Assembly: GCA_963773655.1 (NCBI GenBank)
Contig: CAVZBX010000001.1
Location: 620,001 to 684,000, forward strand
Origin: DASSQJ01 sp963773655
GTDB lineage: Bacteria; Actinomycetota; Actinomycetes; Actinomycetales; Dermatophilaceae
Direction of reading: 5' to 3'
Length of the DNA: 64,000 nucleotides
The translations under genes were made by a program, and so were the position numbers. The first letter of the stretch is position 1. Each line of letters begins with the position of its first letter. The notes beneath the pieces were generated by a model. That model worked only from the letters and a program-made list of their open reading frames with translations, was not told the origin of the DNA and made no database searches. Positions 42,835 to 52,094 of this stretch are shown here, one piece after another.

Positions 42835-44826
42835 GTGGCCGACCGGCCGCGGGTCCGGCTGCGCCCGGTCGTCGCGGCCGCGTTCCTCTGGCTGGCCGTC
42901 CTGCTGTCCGCGTCCGCGTCGGCCGCCCCACCGGCTGCAGTCCTCCCGCCGCCCGCGCCCACGCCCGCGCCGGTCGCCGGGTGGTCCGGGGCCGTGCTTC
43001 CCCGCCTCCTCGCGCAGGAGGAGGCCACCTCGCTGCACACCGACTTCGAGCTGGCGGCGGACGGCTCGGTGGTCGTCACCGAGCGGATCGGCTGGCGCTT
43101 CCCCGAGGACGAGGGGCGGCACGGCATCAACCGCACGGTGCGGGTCCGCGCCGGCTACCAGGACAGTGACACCCAGTACCGGTACTACGAGCTCAGCGGT
43201 GTCGAGGTGACCAGTCCCTCGGGCGCACCCACCGACATCGCGATCTCCGACCTCGGCGAGTACCGGAAGATCCGCATCGGCAGCCCGTCCGAGACCGTCA
43301 CCGGGGTGCAGGAGTACGTGGTGCGCTACCGGCTCGCGCACGTCGTCAACGACATCGGCGACGGCACGGCCGAGTTCTACTACGACCTCGTCGACACCTC
43401 CACGGCCGTGCCCCAGCGCGACGTCCGGGCCACGGTCACCGCCCCCGTCGCGGCCACGCGGGCCGCCTGCTTCTACGGGGCCTTCGGCTCGACGACGCCC
43501 TGCGAGGCCACCCCGGGCGACCCCGCCACCTTCTCCGTGCCGGACCTCGCTGCCGAGGAGGGGGCGAGCATCGTCACCTCGTACCCCCGCACGGCCTTCG
43601 GCGACCTCACCCCCGACCTGCGCACCGGCGACCCGCAGAGCGACTCCGGCACGCTGGTGAGCCCGTCGGTGTCGCGCGCCCTCGGCTGGCTGGCCCTCGG
43701 CACCGGGGTCATCCTGCCGCTGGCCGCGGTCGCCCTCATGGGGATGCTCGTGTGGACGCGCGGACGCGACGAGCAGTACGCGGGGCTCACCCCGGGCCTC
43801 AGCCCCGGCCTCGGCCAGCAGGCCGAGGCCGTCGTCGGTGGCCCGGCCCCCACCGTGGCGGTGCAGTTCACGCCGCCGGCCGGGGTGCAGCCCGGGATGC
43901 TGGGCACCGTCCTGGACGAGGAGGCCAACCTCGTCGACGTCTCGGCCACCATCGTCGACCTGGCCGTCCGCGGGTACCTGCGGATCGCCCGGGACGACTC
44001 GGGGCTCCTCCGCGACGACGACTGGGTGCTGACCCGGGTGACGCCGCCGGCGGGGCAGGCGCCGCTCAGCCCCTACGAGCAGCTCCTCTACGACTCGCTC
44101 TTCGCCGCCGGCGACCAGGTGGCGCTCTCGCAGCTGAAGAACAGGTTCAAGCCCACGCTCGACGCCGTGAAGCGCCTCATGTACGAGGACGTGGTGCAGC
44201 GCGGCTGGTTCCGCCGCAGCCCCGAGCGCCAGCGCGCCGGGTGGCAGGCGCTGGGCGTCGTCATCATCGCGTCGTCCGTGTTCCTGCTCGTCGTGCTCGG
44301 CGGCCCGCTGTCCGGCCTGGTGGCCGACTCCGGGCTGCCGGTCGACCCGGTGTGGGTGCTCGGCGGGGGCGGGGTCGTCGCCGGCGGCGTGGTGGTCCTC
44401 CTCGGCCGGCGGATGGCGGCCCGCACGGCGGAGGGGTCGGCGGTGCTCGCGCAGTCGCGGGGCTTCGAGCGGTACCTCGCCACGGCCGAGGCGAACCAGA
44501 TCCGGTGGGAGGAGGCCCAGGACCTGTTCAGCCGCTTCCTGCCCTACGCCATCGTGTTCGGGCTCGCGGACCGGTGGGCCTCGGTGTTCGAGGAGGTGGC
44601 CCGGGCCGCGGCGGCCGCCGGCCACGTGGTCGCACCCCCGCTCTGGTACGCCGGCGGGTGGGGGAGTGGTGGGTTCCACGACGTCGCGTCGAGCATGGAC
44701 TCGTTCTCGACCGTCGCCGCCGGCACCTTCGTGTCGACGCCCGGCTCGTCGGGAGGCAGCGGGTTCTCCGGCGGGGGCGGGTTCTCCGGCGGGGGTGGTG
44801 GCGGCACGGGCGGCGGCAGCTGGTAG
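42835..44826 (+). CDS. DUF2207 membrane protein with glycine-rich C-terminus
   Basis: 663-residue membrane protein. It begins with a signal segment (FLWLAVLLSASASAA), then the DUF2207 external domain (about 60-250: FELAADGSVVVTERIGWRF, GRHGINR, YRKIRIGSPSETVTG). Membrane segments follow near 282-305 and in a pair near 478-525, with a cytoplasmic domain of the same family between and after them. The last 35 residues are a GGSGFSGGGG-type tail, as in many DUF2207 proteins. Function unknown. The GTG start is 5 bases after smpB, so they may be cotranscribed. Confidence 0.85.
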   Translation: MADRPRVRLRPVVAAAFLWLAVLLSASASAAPPAAVLPPPAPTPAPVAGWSGAVLPRLLAQEEATSLHTDFELAADGSVVVTERIGWRFPEDEGRHGINRTVRVRAGYQDSDTQYRYYELSGVEVTSPSGAPTDIAISDLGEYRKIRIGSPSETVTGVQEYVVRYRLAHVVNDIGDGTAEFYYDLVDTSTAVPQRDVRATVTAPVAATRAACFYGAFGSTTPCEATPGDPATFSVPDLAAEEGASIVTSYPRTAFGDLTPDLRTGDPQSDSGTLVSPSVSRALGWLALGTGVILPLAAVALMGMLVWTRGRDEQYAGLTPGLSPGLGQQAEAVVGGPAPTVAVQFTPPAGVQPGMLGTVLDEEANLVDVSATIVDLAVRGYLRIARDDSGLLRDDDWVLTRVTPPAGQAPLSPYEQLLYDSLFAAGDQVALSQLKNRFKPTLDAVKRLMYEDVVQRGWFRRSPERQRAGWQALGVVIIASSVFLLVVLGGPLSGLVADSGLPVDPVWVLGGGGVVAGGVVVLLGRRMAARTAEGSAVLAQSRGFERYLATAEANQIRWEEAQDLFSRFLPYAIVFGLADRWASVFEEVARAAAAAGHVVAPPLWYAGGWGSGGFHDVASSMDSFSTVAAGTFVSTPGSSGGSGFSGGGGFSGGGGGGTGGGSW

Positions 44827-44843
44827 CCCCGGCCGCCGGGACG

Positions 44844-44882
44844 CCACGGGCCGCCCAGCGGATGAGGCAGGGCGGCCCGTGG
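44844..44882. terminator. Bidirectional terminator hairpin
   Basis: Perfect 13-base arms (44844-44856 and 44870-44882) with a 13-base loop lie between the convergent DUF2207 and CsbD genes. Confidence 0.7.
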
Positions 44883-44917
44883 GGTGGTCCGGGGACGGAC
44901 AGGACCCCGGTGGGTCC

Positions 44918-45091
44918 TCAGTGCTTGAAGGCGTCCTTGACCTTCTCGCCGGCCTTGCGCAGGTCGGCCTCGGACTGGTCACGCTTGCCCTCGGCCTCGA
45001 GGCGCTCGTTGTCGCTCGCCTCGCCGGTGGCCTCCTTGACCTTGCCCGAGGCGTCCCGGCCGGTGTTCTCCAGCTTGTCGTCGAAACCCAT
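44918..45091 (-). CDS. CsbD-family stress protein
   Basis: 57-residue hydrophilic protein: GFDDKLENTGRDASGKVKEATGEASDN, then LEAEGKRDQSEADLRKAGEKVKDAFKH. The first half is the CsbD motif (K-G-x-x-K-E-x-x-G). In Bacillus this family is induced by the general stress sigma factor; its molecular role is unknown. ATG at 45091 follows AAAGGAG. A short monocistronic gene. Confidence 0.9.
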   Translation of the reverse strand: MGFDDKLENTGRDASGKVKEATGEASDNERLEAEGKRDQSEADLRKAGEKVKDAFKH

Positions 45092-45234
45092 GGCTGACTC
45101 CTTTGCTCGTGGACTGGGGCTCGGCCACTTCTTGACCTGTTGTCGACCGTAGGACGCCGACCGGGGGGCACGGGGGGATCGCGGCGCGCGACTTTCGACC
45201 AACCTTCGACGGCGGCCCGGCCGTTCTCGGGCGG

Positions 45235-48200
45235 TCAGGTCGCGATCACGAGGACGAGGTCGCCGCCCTCGAGCTGCTGGTGGCCGTCGACGGCGAGCCG
45301 CTCCACCCGTCCGGCCACCGGAGCGGTGATGCTGGCCTCCATCTTCATCGCCTCGATGGTGGCGACCACGGCGCCGACCTCCACGTCGTCACCCTCGGCC
45401 ACGGTGGGGGTGACGACACCGGCGAACGGGGCCGGCACCTGCCCCGGCGCGGCGGGGTCGGCCCTCTCGGCGGCCTTGACCTCCGCCTCGACCGAACGGT
45501 CGCGTACCTGCACCGGCCGGAACTGGCCGTTGAGGGTGCACATCACGGTGCGCATCCCCTGGCGGTCGACCTCGCCGACCGAGGCGACGCCGAGGAGCAG
45601 CGTCTTGCCGGGCTCGATCTCGGCGCCGTACTCGGTGCCGTGCTGCAGGCCGTGGAGGAACGGGCCGGTCTCGAGCACGGCGAGGTTCCCATGGCGCTCA
45701 CGGGAGTCCTCGAACTCCCGGGTCGGGCCGGGGAAGAGCAGCATGTCGAGGGTCCGTCTCGGGTCGGTGACCAGCGCCTCCTCCTGCTCGGGGGTCAGCT
45801 CGGTGACCCGGGGCCGGGGGCTGCGGCCCTCGAGCGCCCGGCTGCGGAACGGCTCGGGCCACCCCCCGGGCGGGTCGCCGAGCTCGCCGGCGAGGAACCC
45901 GATGACCGAGTCGGGGACGTCGTAGCGGCTCGGGTTCTCGGCGAAGTCGTCCGGGTCGGCCCCGGCGCCGACGAGGGCGAGGGCGAGGTCTCCGACCACC
46001 TTGCTCGACGGCGTGACCTTGACGATGTTGCCGAGGATGCGGTTGGCCGCGGCGTACATGTTCTCGATGTCCTCGAACCGGTCGCCGAGGCCCAGCGCGA
46101 TGGCCTGCTGGCGCAGGTTCGACAGCTGGCCGCCGGGGATCTCGTGGAAGTAGACCCGCCCCGTGGGGGAGGGCAGCCCCGATTCGAACGGCCGGTAGAG
46201 CCGTCGCACCGCCTCCCAGTACGGCTCCAGCGCGAAGACGTGGTCGATGTCGAGGCCGGTGGGCCGCTCGGTGTGGTCGGTGGCCGCGACCAGCGCCGAG
46301 AGGCTCGGCTGGCTGGTGGTCCCCGCCATCGACGCGGTGGCGGCGTCGACCGCGTCCACCCCGGCGGCGATGGCGGCGAGGAGCGTGCCCACCTGCCCGC
46401 CCGCCGTGTCGTGGGTGTGCAGGTGCACCGGCAGGTCGAAGCGCTCGCGCAGGGCGGTGACCAGCCGCGCGGCCGCGGGAGCGCGCAGCAGCCCGGCCAT
46501 GTCCTTGATCGCGAGCACGTGCGCGCCGGTGCCGACGATCTCCTCGGCCAGTCGCAGGTAGTAGTCGAGGGTGTAGAGCCTCTCGCCGGGCTCCATGAGG
46601 TTGCCCGTGTAGCAGAGCGCGACCTCGGCGACGGCCGTGCCCGTCTCCAGCACCGCGTCGACGGCGGGCCGCATCTGGTCGACGTCGTTGAGCGAGTCGA
46701 AGATGCGGAAGACGTCGAGGCCGGTGCGGGCGGCCTCGCGGACGAAGGCGTCGGTGACCCGCGTCGGGTAGGGCGTGTAGCCCACGGTGTTGCGGCCCCG
46801 CAGCAGCATCTGCAGCGGGATGTTGGGCATCGCCTCCCGCAGCTGCGCCAGGCGCTCCCACGGGTCCTCGTGGAGGAAGCGGAGGGCGACGTCGTAGGTG
46901 GCGCCGCCCCAGGCCTCCACCGACAGCAGCTGGGGCGTCATCCGGGACACGTGCCCGGCGACGTGGAGCAGGTCGCGGGTGCGCATCCGGGTGGCGAGCA
47001 GGCTCTGGTGGGCGTCGCGGAAGGTCGTGTCGGTGACCGGCACGTCGGTGCGCTCGCGCAGCCGTCGGGCGAACTCGGCGGGGCCCACCCGCAGCAGCTG
47101 GTCGCGCGTGCCCGGTGGCAGCGGGAGCGTGGTGTCGAGCTCGGGCAGCTTCGAGCGCGGCTCGACGGTGGTGGTGGCGGGTCCGTGCGGCTGGTTGACG
47201 GTGACGTCGGCGAGGTACTGGAGCAGCTTGGTGCCGCGGTCGGCGGGCGTGCGCGCGTTGAGCAGGCCGGGCCGCTCGTCGATGAAGCCGGTCGTGGCCT
47301 CGCCCCGCTGGAACACCGGGTCGGCGAGGACGGCCTCGAGGAAGGGGATGTTCGTGGAGACCCCCCGGATGCGGAACTCGGCGAGGGCGCGGCGGGCCCG
47401 GCGGACCGCGACGCCGAAGTCGCGACCCCGGCAGGTGAGCTTGACCAGCATGGAGTCGAAGTGGGGGCTGACCTGCGCGCCCACGAACACCGTGCCCCCG
47501 TCCAGGCGCACCCCGCCGCCGCCCGCCGAGCGGTAGACGGTGATCTGTCCGGCGTCCGGGCGGAACCCGTTGGCCGGGTCCTCGGTGGTGATCCGGCACT
47601 GGAGGGCGGCGCCGTTGGTGCGCAGGTCCTCCTGCCGCAACCCGAGGTCCTCGAGGCTCTCGCCGGCCGCGATCCGCAGCTGCGAGACGACGAGGTCGAC
47701 GTCGGTGACCTCTTCGGTGACGGTGTGCTCGACCTGGATCCGCGGGTTCATCTCGATGAAGACGTACCGTCCGTCCTCTCCGAGGAGGAACTCGACGGTG
47801 CCGGCGTTCACGTACCCGATGGACTCGGCGAAGCGCACGGCGTCGGCACAGATGCGGTCACGCAGGCCAGGGTCGAGGTTCGGCGCCGGTGCGATCTCGA
47901 CGACCTTCTGGTGCCGCCGCTGCACCGAGCAGTCCCGCTCGAAGAGGTGGAGGACGCGGCCGTCGCCGTCGGCGAGCACCTGGACCTCGATGTGGCGTGG
48001 CCGGACGACCGCCTGCTCGAGGTACAGCGTGGGGTCCCCGAAGGCCGCGTCGGCCTCCCGCTGGGCGGCCTCGAGCGCCTCGCGCAGCGTGGCCGGGCCG
48101 TCGACGCGGCGCATCCCGCGTCCACCACCGCCGGAGACGGCCTTGACGAACAGGGGGAAACCGATGTCCCCGGCCACCGCCGCGAGCTCCTCGAGGTCGG

Positions 48201-48615
48201 CACCGGGTGCGGCGCTGCGCAGCGTCGGCAGCCCCGCCTCGCGGGCCGCGGCCACCGCGCGGGCCTTGTTGCCGGCGAGGTGCAGCACCGGGGCCGGGGG
48301 GCCGACGAAGGTGATCCCGTGCGCCGCGCAGGCCTCGGCGAGCAGTGGGTTCTCCGAGAGGAAGCCGTACCCGGGGTAGACCGCGTCCGCGCCGGCCTCC
48401 ACGGCGACCCGGACGATGTTCTCGTGGTCGAGGTAGGCCCGCACCGGGTGCCCCTCCTCGCCGATCTGGTAGGACTCGTCCGCCTTGAGCCGGTGCTCGG
48501 AGTTCCGGTCCTCGTGGGGGAAGACCGCGACCGTCTTGGCGCCGAGCTCGGTGGCGGCCCGGAAGGCCCTGACGGCGATCTCACCTCGGTTGGCGACGAG
48601 GATCTTCTGGAACAC
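45235..48615 (-). CDS. pyc: Pyruvate carboxylase
   Basis: 1126-residue biotin enzyme that carboxylates pyruvate to oxaloacetate at the expense of ATP. The biotin carboxylase part (1-450) has KILVANRGEIAVRAFRA, the glycine-rich ATP loop GGGGRGMRRV and FIEMNPRIQVEHTVTEE. The carboxyltransferase barrel (about 520-790) has TTFRDAHQSLLATR and LHTHDTAGG. A conserved PYC/OADA domain follows, and the C-terminal biotinyl domain ends with the EAMKMEA lysine near residue 1093. The GTG start has GGAGGC upstream. A CRP-type palindrome overlaps the promoter region. It is the main anaplerotic gene of the window, with ppdK and malic enzyme nearby. Confidence 0.97.
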   Translation of the reverse strand: MFQKILVANRGEIAVRAFRAATELGAKTVAVFPHEDRNSEHRLKADESYQIGEEGHPVRAYLDHENIVRVAVEAGADAVYPGYGFLSENPLLAEACAAHGITFVGPPAPVLHLAGNKARAVAAAREAGLPTLRSAAPGADLEELAAVAGDIGFPLFVKAVSGGGGRGMRRVDGPATLREALEAAQREADAAFGDPTLYLEQAVVRPRHIEVQVLADGDGRVLHLFERDCSVQRRHQKVVEIAPAPNLDPGLRDRICADAVRFAESIGYVNAGTVEFLLGEDGRYVFIEMNPRIQVEHTVTEEVTDVDLVVSQLRIAAGESLEDLGLRQEDLRTNGAALQCRITTEDPANGFRPDAGQITVYRSAGGGGVRLDGGTVFVGAQVSPHFDSMLVKLTCRGRDFGVAVRRARRALAEFRIRGVSTNIPFLEAVLADPVFQRGEATTGFIDERPGLLNARTPADRGTKLLQYLADVTVNQPHGPATTTVEPRSKLPELDTTLPLPPGTRDQLLRVGPAEFARRLRERTDVPVTDTTFRDAHQSLLATRMRTRDLLHVAGHVSRMTPQLLSVEAWGGATYDVALRFLHEDPWERLAQLREAMPNIPLQMLLRGRNTVGYTPYPTRVTDAFVREAARTGLDVFRIFDSLNDVDQMRPAVDAVLETGTAVAEVALCYTGNLMEPGERLYTLDYYLRLAEEIVGTGAHVLAIKDMAGLLRAPAAARLVTALRERFDLPVHLHTHDTAGGQVGTLLAAIAAGVDAVDAATASMAGTTSQPSLSALVAATDHTERPTGLDIDHVFALEPYWEAVRRLYRPFESGLPSPTGRVYFHEIPGGQLSNLRQQAIALGLGDRFEDIENMYAAANRILGNIVKVTPSSKVVGDLALALVGAGADPDDFAENPSRYDVPDSVIGFLAGELGDPPGGWPEPFRSRALEGRSPRPRVTELTPEQEEALVTDPRRTLDMLLFPGPTREFEDSRERHGNLAVLETGPFLHGLQHGTEYGAEIEPGKTLLLGVASVGEVDRQGMRTVMCTLNGQFRPVQVRDRSVEAEVKAAERADPAAPGQVPAPFAGVVTPTVAEGDDVEVGAVVATIEAMKMEASITAPVAGRVERLAVDGHQQLEGGDLVLVIAT

Positions 48616-48968
48616 GGCGGGCCTCCGGTGGGCTGCGGTCGAGGTCAGGCCACCCTAGTGACGCAGGTCACGCAGCCGCCCGGTCATCCCGAGGGGCGAG
48701 GTGCGGGCAGGCGTTCGGCGCCGGCGGCCGTCGGGTGGTTCCACGACCGGTCGGGCGCGGTGTCACGAGACCGGGCGCCGGGGCCCCGACCGCCGGCTCG
48801 AGCAGGGCCCCGCGGACCTCGCGCCGGTTCCCCGGAGCGCGCCGGGCGGCGGTGCGAATCAGGTGTGCCCGATGTTCCTCATGGTCGCCGCGGGCGCAGG
48901 CTCGGCCGAACGGCTGCAATGTGGGCTTTCACCCTGCGGCCACCACGGCGTGTCGCTACCTTTGAAGC
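48616..48968. promoter_or_regulatory. Divergent control region of pyc and the Pro/Thr-rich protein gene
   Basis: 353 bases. On the minus strand TAGGGT (48652-48657) is the candidate pyc -10; a GTGA-N6-TCAC palindrome (48658-48671) touches it. On the plus strand TACCTT (48957-48962) ends 6 bases before the ATG at 48969. The remainder has no recognised element. Confidence 0.45.
48658..48671. promoter_or_regulatory. pyc: CRP/GlxR-type operator upstream of pyc
   Basis: GTGACGCAGGTCAC fits the core GTGA-N6-TCAC of cAMP-receptor-protein sites; the outer bases (A and G) differ from the TGTGA...TCACA consensus. It lies against the candidate pyc -10 box, where a bound regulator would more likely repress than activate. 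Confidence 0.45.
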
Positions 48969-49700
48969 ATGTCGGGTCGCGGTACGCGCGTGCAGGCACA
49001 CGCGCCCAGCCGCCTGGTGGTCATCACCCAGGCGGCCGTTGCCGCGACCGCCGGCATCCTCGCGCTCGGAGGCGTCGTCGCCATCAGCCCCGAGGGGATG
49101 GCCGCCTTCCCCATCACGCGGCTGTGGTCCGACCCCGACCCCGACACCACCGCCGCCGCCCCTCCCGGACGCGACGTCACCGACCTCCTCGAGGAGCCCG
49201 GGCGGCTCTTCCCGCTGCCCCCGGGCCCCGCACCGACGACCGAGGACGAGCCCTCCGACGAGGACTCCGAGACCCCCGACGAGCAGCCCGAGCCCACCCC
49301 GACCGCGACGCCGGGGCCCGCTGCCACCGAGGTCCCCGGGGTGCTCCCCACGCTGGACCCGCCCGGCACCGAGGAGCCGACGGACCCCGCGCAGCCTCCG
49401 CCCGCCACCGACGAGCCCGACCCCGTGCGCCCGACGCCCAACCCCCGCCCGACCCCCACGACGCCCCCCCGGCCGACGCCGACCACCCAGCCGAGCACGC
49501 CGCCCAAGCCGACCACGCCTCCGACGCCGCCCAGGCCCACCCCGAAGCCCACGCCGACGCCGACTCCCACCTGCTCGCCGAACAACCCCGGCCAGGGCCG
49601 GGCGGGCAGCGCGCCCGGGCAGGGTGTCGGCGGCCCCGGGAACACCGGTGGGTCCGGCGTGGGCGCACGGTGCAACGGCGTCGGACCCACGAAGCGCTGA
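48969..49700 (+). CDS. Membrane-anchored proline/threonine-rich surface protein
   Basis: 243 residues. A basic start and one membrane segment (about 19-40: VITQAAVAATAGILALGGVVAI) are followed by a long external region rich in Pro, Thr, Glu and Asp (70-205), with PTPTTPPRPTPTTQP-like low-complexity repeats. The end is a glycine-rich module with two cysteines (PTCSPNN and GARCNGVG) that could form a disulfide loop. It resembles wall-spanning stalk proteins; no enzymatic domain is seen. A TACCTT box supports the leaderless ATG. Confidence 0.65.
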   Translation: MSGRGTRVQAHAPSRLVVITQAAVAATAGILALGGVVAISPEGMAAFPITRLWSDPDPDTTAAAPPGRDVTDLLEEPGRLFPLPPGPAPTTEDEPSDEDSETPDEQPEPTPTATPGPAATEVPGVLPTLDPPGTEEPTDPAQPPPATDEPDPVRPTPNPRPTPTTPPRPTPTTQPSTPPKPTTPPTPPRPTPKPTPTPTPTCSPNNPGQGRAGSAPGQGVGGPGNTGGSGVGARCNGVGPTKR

Positions 49701-49800
49701 GCCCCGACCGGCCGGTCCGGTCGCTGGCGACCGCCCCGACCACCCGCGGCACTGCTGGCGACGGGGACTGAGCCGGCCATGTCGACCCCGCGGCGGGCCG

Positions 49801-49878
49801 GCGCCACGCCGACCCGCGCCGCGGCCGGCGCCACGCCGACCGCGCCGCGGCGGCGCCGCCGACCCGCGCCGCGGCCGG
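49801..49878. repeat. Three-copy GC-rich tandem repeat
   Basis: Units of 25-27 bases (starting near 49801, 49828 and 49853) share GCCGAC(C)CGCGCCGCGG and related blocks. It lies just after the stop side of the permease gene, between two convergent genes, and might act in transcription termination. Confidence 0.55.
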
Positions 49879-49884
49879 CGGCGG

Positions 49885-51447
49885 TCAGCCCCGCCCGTCG
49901 TCGTCCACGTGGTGGGCGTACCCCTCGGTCTCCGGGTGTGCCCCGTGCTTGCCCTGCGACACCGCGTACTCCTCCTCGGGGGAGTACACGAGGTGGTGCC
50001 GCCCGCGGATCGCGAAGTAGGCGAGGCCGATGGCGAAGAACACCGCGACCCCGACGATGACGGACCGGTAGTCCGGGTTGAACGGCAGGATGACGAGCGT
50101 CGCCCCCGCGATCACCCCGGCGACGACCGCGCCGGCGACCCCCACCGGGCTGACGTACGGGCGCTCGGCGTCGGGCAGCCGGCGCCGCAGCAGCACGAAG
50201 GAGACCATCTGGAGGAAGTAGGCGATGACCGCGCCGAAGACCGCGATGTTGAGCAGCTGGCCGGCGACGACGACCTGTGCGTCGCTGAGGCTCTCACCGG
50301 TCTCGGCCCGCAGCGCGCCGAGGCCGATGACGAGCGCCACCCCGATGAGCCCGCTGACGACGAGGGCCACCCACGGCACCTTGCGGCCGCCGGTGAGCGA
50401 AAGGACCTTGGGGTAGTAGCCCGCCCGGGACAGCGAGTACATGTTGCGGCCCGCCGCGAACATGATCCCCTGGAAGGACGCGACGAGACCGGCGAGGGCG
50501 AAGAGCGCGAGCAGGCTGGCGATGCTGCTGTCGGGGAAGATCGCGCGGAAGCCGTCGAGGATCGGCTCGCCGCTCCCGGAGATCTCCTCGGCACCCATGA
50601 CGCCGGGGTTGAGCACGAGCACGAGGAACGCGGTGACGAGCAGGGTGAACATGCCCATGAGCGACCCCCGGGGCACGTCGCGCTGCGGGGTGTGCGTCTC
50701 CTCGGCCGCGAGCGGCAGCTCCTCGATGCCGAGGAAGAACCAGATCGCGAACGGCAGCGCCGCCAGCACGCCGCCCGCCCCGAAGGGCAGGAAGGTGCTC
50801 CCGCCGCTCTCGGGGGTGATGTTCCACAGGTTGTCCCAGTCGAACTTCCCGCTCGTCAGCGCGAGCACGAAGAAGATGGCCAGGACCGCGAGCGAGATGA
50901 TCGTGATGACGACGGCGAACCGGAACGACGCCGCGGCCCCGGCCGAGTTCAGCGCGATGAACACGACGTAGAAGAGGATGACCCAGGCCCACAGCGGCAT
51001 CGAGAACCCGAAGAGGTCCTGGGTGATGGCGTCGGCGTACAACCCGGAGAAGGTCCCCACCACCGCGGTGGTGATGACGTACTCGATCGACTCCGCGAGG
51101 CCGGTGACGAAGCCGCCCCAGGGCCCCATCGCGGACCGGGCGAACGAGTAGGCGCCGCCCGTGTGCGGCATCGCCGCCGACATCTCGGCGATGCTGTAGA
51201 CCATCAGCAGGTACATCAGGCCGATGACCACCGTGGCGACGAGCATCCCGCCCCAGCCGGCCTCGCCGATGCCGAGGTTCCACCCGGAGAAGTCGCCCGA
51301 GATGACCGCGGCGACCCCGAGCGCCCACAGCGACCAGGCGCCGGCGTGTCGGGTGAGCCCGCGCTTCTCGAAGTACGCCGGGTCGGCGTCGGCGTAGGTG
51401 ACCCCCGAGGTCCGGCGGCGTCCGGCTGGTTGCGACGACTGGCTCAT
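49885..51447 (-). CDS. APC-family amine/amino acid permease, ethanolamine permease-like
   Basis: 520-residue transporter with about 12 membrane segments between residues 40 and 480. The region VISGDFSGWNLGIGEAGWGGML near residue 48 and SAAMPHTGGAYSFARSAMGPWGGF near 90 resemble ethanolamine permeases (EutP type) of the amino acid-polyamine-organocation family. The N- and C-termini are hydrophilic; the tail has HPETEGYAHHVDDDG. Ethanolamine is the best guess, but no ethanolamine ammonia-lyase genes are near, so another amine or amino acid is possible. Confidence 0.82.
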   Translation of the reverse strand: MSQSSQPAGRRRTSGVTYADADPAYFEKRGLTRHAGAWSLWALGVAAVISGDFSGWNLGIGEAGWGGMLVATVVIGLMYLLMVYSIAEMSAAMPHTGGAYSFARSAMGPWGGFVTGLAESIEYVITTAVVGTFSGLYADAITQDLFGFSMPLWAWVILFYVVFIALNSAGAAASFRFAVVITIISLAVLAIFFVLALTSGKFDWDNLWNITPESGGSTFLPFGAGGVLAALPFAIWFFLGIEELPLAAEETHTPQRDVPRGSLMGMFTLLVTAFLVLVLNPGVMGAEEISGSGEPILDGFRAIFPDSSIASLLALFALAGLVASFQGIMFAAGRNMYSLSRAGYYPKVLSLTGGRKVPWVALVVSGLIGVALVIGLGALRAETGESLSDAQVVVAGQLLNIAVFGAVIAYFLQMVSFVLLRRRLPDAERPYVSPVGVAGAVVAGVIAGATLVILPFNPDYRSVIVGVAVFFAIGLAYFAIRGRHHLVYSPEEEYAVSQGKHGAHPETEGYAHHVDDDGRG

Positions 51448-51495
51448 CCCGTGCTCCTCGCAGGCGGGGGCAGGTGCCCGACCGACATCGGCCTG

Positions 51496-51501
51496 AGATT
51501 A
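51496..51501 (-). promoter_or_regulatory. -10 box of the permease gene
   Basis: TAATCT on the minus strand gives a leader of about 45 bases ending with a GAGGAGCACGGG ribosome region before the ATG at 51447. No standard -35 at 17 bases. Confidence 0.45.
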
Positions 51502-51550
51502 GACCTTTTGTGGTGAGGGCGTCCAGAGCCGGGGACTGCGGGGAATCGGG

Positions 51551-51579
51551 TTGGGGCGCGGCGCGTTGGACGGCATACT
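51551..51579 (+). promoter_or_regulatory. ssrA: Promoter of ssrA
   Basis: TTGGGG (51551-51556) and CATACT (51574-51579) are separated by 17 bases. Transcription would begin near 51586, leaving a leader of about 64 bases to be removed at the mature 5' end at 51650. Confidence 0.5.
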
Positions 51580-51649
51580 GGCGGGTGTCCGGAGAGCGCG
51601 GCACGCGTCCGCCGGTGAGAACTGAACAGCGTGGGAGTGAGCCCCTCAT

Positions 51650-52017
51650 GGGGGTGATCGGTTTCGACATTGGCCGGATGGTCAAGGGGAAGCGGGTCGA
51701 GGACGCACGGTCATCTCGTACAACGCTCCGTGCAAACCAATAGGTGCCGATTCCAAGCGCACCGACTTCGCCCTCGCTGCCTGAGCGAGCCCGAAGTCCG
51801 TTGGCCCAGTCTTGATCTCGGACTGGTAACCAGCGTCAGCTAGAGATCTCGCTGCGTCGTCGTGCCGAGGGGCGACGTGGGACTCCTACTCGGCTGGGCC
51901 TGTCGGGGAACGTGTGCGCGCGAGCCCCGGGGCCGAGAAACTCCACAGCGCACTGCGCCCGGAGAAGCCCTGGCCTGCCGTCAGTGGACGCGGGTTCGAT
52001 TCCCGCCACCTCCACCA
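51650..52017 (+). ncRNA. ssrA: Transfer-messenger RNA (tmRNA)
   Basis: 368-base RNA that rescues stalled ribosomes with SmpB. The 5' end GGGGGTGATCGGTTTCGAC pairs its first seven bases with CACCTCC at the 3' end, which is followed by an encoded ACCA (52014-52017); the 3' T-arm reads GGGTTCGATTCCC. The tag reading frame runs from 51746 to the TGA at 51782-51784 and encodes ADSKRTDFALAA, a normal actinobacterial proteolysis tag ending in ALAA. The region between folds into the usual GC-rich pseudoknots. Confidence 0.97.
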
Positions 52018-52040
52018 CGTGCTCGCTCCCACGCGTTCGA

Positions 52041-52079
52041 CCTCGGCCCGGCCCGCAGACCCGCGGAGCCGGGCCGAGG
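52041..52079 (+). terminator. Terminator of ssrA
   Basis: Perfect 12-base arms (52041-52052 and 52068-52079) start 24 bases after the mature tmRNA end and are followed by GTTT. Confidence 0.75.
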
Positions 52080-52094
52080 TGTTTGAATGCACCG

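Noticed and set aside
45280..51516. 2078-residue open frame antisense to pyruvate carboxylase and the permease
   Set aside because: Low-complexity Arg/Glu/Val composition typical of a shadow frame; the opposite strand encodes complete conserved proteins.
51985..52017. tRNA gene
   Set aside because: The T-arm and ACCA belong to the tRNA-like end of tmRNA.
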